A stretch of DNA of 8,509 nt from Oscillospiraceae bacterium (GTDB lineage: Bacteria > Bacillota > Clostridia > Oscillospirales > Oscillospiraceae): NCBI GenBank assembly GCA_902766215.1, contig CACXCV010000150.1, forward strand, positions 1 to 8,509. Direction: 5' to 3'. A program made the translations under genes and the position numbers. The notes beneath the pieces are model-generated. The model was not told where the DNA came from and did no database searches. It saw nothing but the letters and a program-made list of their open reading frames with translations. Position 1 is the stretch's first letter, and every line of letters starts with the position of its first letter. Positions 5,459-8,509 of this stretch are shown here, one piece after another.

Positions 5459-7597
5459 TCAGGCCGGGGGGATGGGCGTGCGAACCGCACCCCGCAGCTC
5501 CGCATCCACGGCATAGGCCGTATCCGCCTCCGTCGGGGGCGCGATAATCTGCACGTTCCGGTGCGTGGTGGCAGCCACGGCGTTGGTTCCGAAAATGCGG
5601 GTCGCATAGACCGCATCCGTAAAGTTGCTCATGTGCTGCGAAACAAAGCCGTTGGACATATTGTCCATGATCTCGCAGTCCATGTTCAGATAAAAATTCA
5701 CGGACGTCGCGCGGGAATTGTCGTCGATAATCTTCCAGACTGCGTTGAGCGTCACCGTATGCGTTGTCTCATCCGCATAGGCCACCATCTGCTCATAGGA
5801 AAGCTGCTGGCCCGGCTGCAGGATGGTATCCGTCACGCCGACACGCCAGCCCATAAAGGAATAGTAAAACCGCCGGTTTTTATCCTCCGCCTTCTCCACG
5901 CGCACCTTGACGCGGTCGCTGTCCGGCGCAAGGATCGTATAGCTCCCCTCGTCCGTTACATTTTCCGTCAGCGTCTGGCTGCCGTGTACGGTGCCGTCGT
6001 CAACAATCTCCTGAATGCCGCTGTAATACTCCGAAGAAATGTCCTCCAGGCAGCCGCTTGCGGTCGCCCGATAGGTCACCGTCACGCCCGCGGAGGCAAT
6101 CATGTTCACCGAGCAGGACATGGCCTGCTGAACAAACGTAATCGTCCCGGCCTGTTGATCCACATACGTGGTCATGGGCACCGCAAGCCCCGTGTCAGGC
6201 TGCACCGGATACCAGTCCACGCCGTCCTTCAGCGGCAGTGTCACCGAACACGCCGCCCCGGCGCGGACATACTGCTGCTCCGGAAGCGCATATTCTGCAA
6301 ACAGGCCCATCGGATCGGAAACCGACAGCGTGTAGAATGTATTCTCCTGCAGAACCGTTTTGTCGCTGCGGGGAGCCGAGGTACCGAAATAACTCGCGCT
6401 GCCCAGAATATTGGCCGGGGCATAGAACACATAGCTTGTTGTGCGGCTGCTGAGCGGAACCCGATAGGTCGCAGCCGCGGCGTCATATTTTGGTGCTGTG
6501 TCCGCCCAGATCGTATTCAGGTTCTGCGTATCGGTATGCGGAAAAATAAGCTCTCCCTGAAATCCCGCCGCAGTAAAGCCAAACGGCGCATAAACCGCTT
6601 CCAGCTCTTCCGCCGTCAGGTAATACCGTAAGCTGCTGCCCCAGCTTGCCTGCTGCGACGTGGTGGTGCTGCCAAGCTCCACCCAGGCGTCATCCACGGC
6701 TGCGTAGAAAACAACCGTGGCCTCTGTCGCCGCCTGGATGCCGATTGCATAAACCTCCATATTCTCACGCAGGCCCCAAATCAACAGCTCCGCCGCCGAA
6801 ACCGGGCGCCCTGTCTGAGAATCCGTCCACGCAAGCTGCGTCAGGTCCACTTTCCCCGCCCACAGCGCGGCGGCGTCAAGCGGCGCGCCCTCGCGAGCAG
6901 AAACGGCAACCACCTGCTGATATGCGTCGCCGTCCTCGGGGGCGTCTGCATCCATGCTGTTCCAGTCGTCCTTGGCGCTGATCGAGACGTCATAAATGAC
7001 GCTGAGCGTATAAGAATAAGTATAGAGCGAAAGCGCCTGCCTCACCGGAGCGCTCAGCTCCCAGTACGTGCGCCGCCCCGCGGCGTCAAACGCATAGTAG
7101 ACGCAGTCGGCCGCCGCGGTTCCGTCCGCGAACACACTGTCTTCTGTCTGCGCAAGCGCATCGAGTATGGTGCCGCCATCCGGAACCGAAAGAATCAGCG
7201 CAGACACACCCTCGCCAAAGCCGTCCGCCCCGACATCATAGAGCAGCACCGTGTGCTCTTCATCCGTCTCCGGCGGATTCTCCTGTTCCTCCTCCGACGG
7301 ATCCGTCGGCTCCTCCGGCTCCTCCGGCATTTCCGGTTCCTCTGGTCCCTCCGGCTCTTCCGGTTCTTCCGGCATTTCCGGTTCCTCCGGCGGCTGCGTC
7401 GGCTCCTCCGGCGGCTGCACCGGTATTGTCTCATCCACCGGCGTATTCTCCGCTGCGACCCACACCGCGTTGAACATCGGCGCGGCAATCAGGAGCAGCG
7501 CCAGACAAAGCCCCATCGCGCGTCTGGCATACCCAGCGATGAGACAGCGGTTTTCCCGTTTTTTTCCGAACATACAGACCTTACCCTTTGATCCCAT
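5459..7597 (-). CDS. Large secreted surface protein / putative pilus backbone or adhesin, C-terminally truncated
   Basis: The product has 712 residues from the ATG at 7597. A second ATG at 7573 (MFGKKRENR) has a better ribosome binding site (AAGGGTAAGG) and may be the real start. A signal peptide is clear: basic KKRENR...ARR, a hydrophobic core at about 28-45, then AVWVAAEN. Residues 61-112 are a Pro/Glu-rich repeat region. The following 450 residues show many beta-type segments without a family I can name. Residues about 563-622 resemble an InlB B-repeat/Listeria-Bacteroides motif (FMGWRVG, LQPGQQL, LNAVW). The last part (RIFGTN, IIAPPTEADTAYAVDAELR, RTPIPP) recalls Clostridia surface proteins that go on for several hundred residues with Cna-B domains and an LPXTG signal. 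Here the frame stops at TGA 5461-5459 with no sorting signal or membrane segment. The stop comes just after a C6 tract, beyond which the +1 frame continues the expected sequence. It is the first gene after the operon promoter. As written, the product would be secreted but not anchored. Confidence 0.8.
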   Translation of the reverse strand: MGSKGKVCMFGKKRENRCLIAGYARRAMGLCLALLLIAAPMFNAVWVAAENTPVDETIPVQPPEEPTQPPEEPEMPEEPEEPEGPEEPEMPEEPEEPTDPSEEEQENPPETDEEHTVLLYDVGADGFGEGVSALILSVPDGGTILDALAQTEDSVFADGTAAADCVYYAFDAAGRRTYWELSAPVRQALSLYTYSYTLSVIYDVSISAKDDWNSMDADAPEDGDAYQQVVAVSAREGAPLDAAALWAGKVDLTQLAWTDSQTGRPVSAAELLIWGLRENMEVYAIGIQAATEATVVFYAAVDDAWVELGSTTTSQQASWGSSLRYYLTAEELEAVYAPFGFTAAGFQGELIFPHTDTQNLNTIWADTAPKYDAAAATYRVPLSSRTTSYVFYAPANILGSASYFGTSAPRSDKTVLQENTFYTLSVSDPMGLFAEYALPEQQYVRAGAACSVTLPLKDGVDWYPVQPDTGLAVPMTTYVDQQAGTITFVQQAMSCSVNMIASAGVTVTYRATASGCLEDISSEYYSGIQEIVDDGTVHGSQTLTENVTDEGSYTILAPDSDRVKVRVEKAEDKNRRFYYSFMGWRVGVTDTILQPGQQLSYEQMVAYADETTHTVTLNAVWKIIDDNSRATSVNFYLNMDCEIMDNMSNGFVSQHMSNFTDAVYATRIFGTNAVAATTHRNVQIIAPPTEADTAYAVDAELRGAVRTPIPPA
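5466..5471 (-). other. C6 tract at the apparent frameshift in the surface-protein gene
   Basis: Six C residues on the coding strand occur within atc-ccc-ccg-gcc-tga. With seven C residues the frame would read ...RTPIPPGLTLEDFPADEK... and avoid the TGA at 5461-5459. Homopolymer tracts are common sites of slippage and of sequencing error. Six is short for programmed phase variation. Confidence 0.6.
7262..7417 (-). repeat. PEEP/PEMPEEPEEP repeat region near the N-terminus of the surface protein
   Basis: On the plus strand, 6- and 9-bp units based on tcctccgg/ttccggt recur irregularly. Translated on the minus strand they give PPEEPTQPPEEP, then PEMPEEPEEPEGPEEP and PEMPEEPEEPTDP (residues 61-112). 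The 15-residue block PEMPEEPEEP...EEP is present nearly twice. The region is strongly acidic, extended and directly after the signal peptide. Confidence 0.85.
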
Positions 7598-7700
7598 GAT
7601 TTATGTCCATTTCCGCAGTATACTTCATCTCATACCGCGGCATTTTGGGGGACAAGCGCCCTCTTGCGCCAGAGGCCGCGATTCCCCTCTCCCCTCAAAT

Positions 7701-7724
7701 TAGGGATGATTCCTAGGGATGATT
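7701..7724. repeat. 11-bp direct repeat TAGGGATGATT in the operon leader
   Basis: TAGGGATGATT occurs at 7701-7711 and again at 7714-7724, two bases apart (13-bp period). Seen on the transcript it is AAUCAUCCCUA twice, followed by GAGGGGAGAGGGG. The two CCCU units can therefore pair with the two GGGG units in alternative hairpins just upstream of the coding region. A protein-binding site or an RNA switch are both possible. Confidence 0.6.
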
Positions 7725-7769
7725 TTATCTCTTTGCATGCCGCAAAAACAACACGTATTTTGCACAAAT

Positions 7770-7798
7770 AGTATTGTGTTTCGTTCTGTTTTTGTCAA
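7770..7798 (-). promoter_or_regulatory. Sigma-A-type promoter of the sortase/pilus operon
   Basis: On the minus strand, TTGACA (7798-7793, perfect -35) is followed after exactly 17 bases by AATACT (7775-7770, four of six -10 bases). Initiation is expected near 7763, giving a leader of about 165 nt before the first ATG. It is the best promoter match in the AT-rich region and points into the operon. Confidence 0.7.
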
Positions 7799-7834
7799 TT
7801 TCACCACCACACCGTGTGCTCCATTCATTTCTGT

Positions 7835-7887
7835 GCCGTATATTCGCCGTTTATTCATTTATAGTTCTCTCTATGCCGTATATATTC
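7835..7887. repeat. Three direct repeats GCCGTnTATTC upstream of the operon promoter
   Basis: GCCGTATATTC (7835-7845) is directly followed by GCCGTTTATTC (7846-7856), and GCCGTATATATTC (7875-7887) repeats it with two extra bases. An ATTCATTT element also occurs twice (7823-7830 and 7853-7860). The first two copies are in 11-bp register, about one helical turn. The array begins about 37 bp upstream of the -35 box, a position typical for activator binding. Function is inferred from position and repetition only. Confidence 0.55.
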
Positions 7888-7972
7888 TTTCCGCCATTTT
7901 GCCTCGCATTTTTGCCGCCGGCGCACGCCGGGATGATATCCGGCAGCGCAGCCCGCCGCGGTTTTCTGACGC

Positions 7973-8019
7973 AAAAAGCCCCTGCGGCCTTGCAATGCAG
8001 TGGCCGCAGGGGCTTTTTT
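7973..8019. terminator. Strong intrinsic terminator after metG
   Basis: Perfect 17-bp arms, aaaaagcccctgcggcc and ggccgcaggggcttttt, enclose a 12-nt loop. There is a T run on both strands. It lies 26 nt after the metG stop and serves the minus-strand metG transcript. It separates metG from the pilus-operon promoter and could block transcription from either side. Confidence 0.92.
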
Positions 8020-8044
8020 ATTCCGCCGGTCCGCCCGGCCACAA

Positions 8045-8509
8045 TCAATACAGCTTTGCGCCCGCCGGAATGTGGGGATCGACCATCAGCAGGTGCAGCT
8101 TCTCTTCGCCGTTCTCGTGATGCACGGCGGAGAGCAGCATCCCGCAGGAGTCAATGCCCATCATCGGCCTGGGGGGGAGATTTACGATGGCAATGCAGGT
8201 CTTGCCCACCAGCTCTTCCGGCTCATAATATTCGTGAATACCACTCAAAATGACCCTATCTACGCCGGTTCCGTCGTTCAAAACGAACTTTAAGAGCTTT
8301 TTGGACTTCTTCACGGCTTCGCAGGCCAGTACCTTGACGGCGCGGAAATCGGACTTGCTGAACGTCTCGAAGTCCACGAAGTCCTGAAACAGCGGCTCGA
8401 TTTCAACCTTGGAGAAGTCGATGACCTCTTCCTTTTGGACTTCTGCCGGAGCGGCTTCTGCCTTGGCAGCGTCCTTCTTCGGCATGTCGAGGGGCTTCAT
8501 CGTCGGGAA
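8045..8509 (-). CDS. metG: Methionyl-tRNA synthetase, C-terminal tRNA-binding domain (5' partial)
   Basis: The frame is open from the window edge to TGA at 8047-8045 (154 residues visible). The last 110 residues are the OB-fold tRNA-binding domain found at the C-terminus of bacterial MetRS: DFVDFETFSKSDFRAVKV, KSKKLLKF, GIHEYYEPEELVGK, NLPPRPMMGIDSCGMLLSA and the end HIPAGAKLY. This domain dimerises MetRS and adds general tRNA affinity. The Lys/Ala/Glu-rich linker before it (KKDAAKAEAAPAEVQKEE) joins the catalytic body. An ATG at 8500 has no visible ribosome binding site, and the frame continues upstream of it as FPT, matching the LFPR-type end of the anticodon-binding domain. It is therefore probably internal to metG rather than a separate Trbp111-like protein, though the latter cannot be excluded without the flanking sequence. 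Confidence 0.85.
   Translation of the reverse strand, partial: FPTMKPLDMPKKDAAKAEAAPAEVQKEEVIDFSKVEIEPLFQDFVDFETFSKSDFRAVKVLACEAVKKSKKLLKFVLNDGTGVDRVILSGIHEYYEPEELVGKTCIAIVNLPPRPMMGIDSCGMLLSAVHHENGEEKLHLLMVDPHIPAGAKLY

Larger units (their letters stand above)
7598..7972. other. AT-rich intergenic regulatory region upstream of the pilus operon
   Basis: This 375-bp stretch has no convincing gene on either strand; the open frames across it lack ribosome binding sites and recognisable content. Positions 7715-7915 are clearly AT-richer than the coding DNA on both sides. It holds the operon promoter (7770-7798), direct repeats upstream of it (7835-7887) and in the leader (7701-7724), and a leader of about 165 nt ending at the surface-protein gene. 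In the leader a short hairpin can form around gccctct/agaggc (about 7659-7676), without a U run. Confidence 0.65.

Noticed and set aside
5561..6631. Plus-strand open frame of 356 codons opposite the large surface protein
   Set aside because: It is a His/Arg-rich shadow without a ribosome binding site or domain. The minus-strand frame explains the region.
7262..7417. CRISPR-like or non-coding tandem repeat
   Set aside because: The units are short, irregular and in-frame, and translate to a Pro/Glu repeat inside a secreted protein. There is no spacer structure.
7719..8253. Plus-strand open frames across the AT-rich intergenic region, as a possible divergent gene
   Set aside because: They run through the strong terminator at 7973-8019 and into metG antisense, with no ribosome binding site and no recognisable product.
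8045..8500. A free-standing tRNA-binding protein starting at the ATG at 8500
   Set aside because: No ribosome binding site is visible in the few bases present, and the frame stays open to the edge with residues that fit the MetRS body. Called as the metG 3' end, with the alternative noted.

Overview
The window looks like chromosomal DNA of a GC-rich, anaerobic Gram-positive bacterium of the Clostridia, possibly Oscillospirales. This rests on sortases, an LPQTG protein, an SLH-domain protein, a YoaP-type acetyltransferase and a MetRS C-terminus ending GAKLY. The placement comes from recalled family resemblance, not from a search. Except for the first gene, every gene is on the minus strand.

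Layout from left to right. (1) The 3' end of a plus-strand GNAT/YoaP acetyltransferase converges on a bidirectional hairpin terminator (777-816). (2) A minus-strand two-gene unit has its own sigma-A-like promoter (about 2669-2698): a GNAT acetyltransferase, coupled by an ATGA overlap to a secreted three-repeat SLH-domain protein. (3) A minus-strand sortase/pilus-type surface-protein operon spans about 7597 to 2826. Its order is a large Glu/Pro-rich surface protein, a class C sortase remnant, a second class C sortase, an LPQTG pilin-like protein and a third sortase of another class, closed by a terminator at 2735-2772. (4) An AT-rich 375-bp regulatory region (7598-7972) carries a TTGACA/17/AATACT promoter and two sets of short direct repeats. 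(5) The 3' end of metG reads leftward into a strong terminator (7973-8019).

The notable biology is in the pilus operon. It keeps its promoter, overlapping gene junctions and terminator, but three of its parts carry lesions. The large surface protein ends early without an LPXTG signal, at a C6 tract whose correction by one base would continue the protein. About 70 bases further on, the reading frame passes from surface-protein-like sequence directly into the C-terminal half of a class C sortase that has Cys and Arg but no His or N-terminal membrane segment. The next sortase is complete except for one in-frame TGA at codon 59, which lies in the loop of a perfect 6-bp inverted repeat. The LPQTG protein and the last sortase look intact. 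The simplest reading is a pilus island in decay, by internal deletion, frameshift and nonsense mutation, that may still anchor one small wall protein. A population-level on/off variant or an assembly error is the alternative. I did not find a clearly new kind of system.
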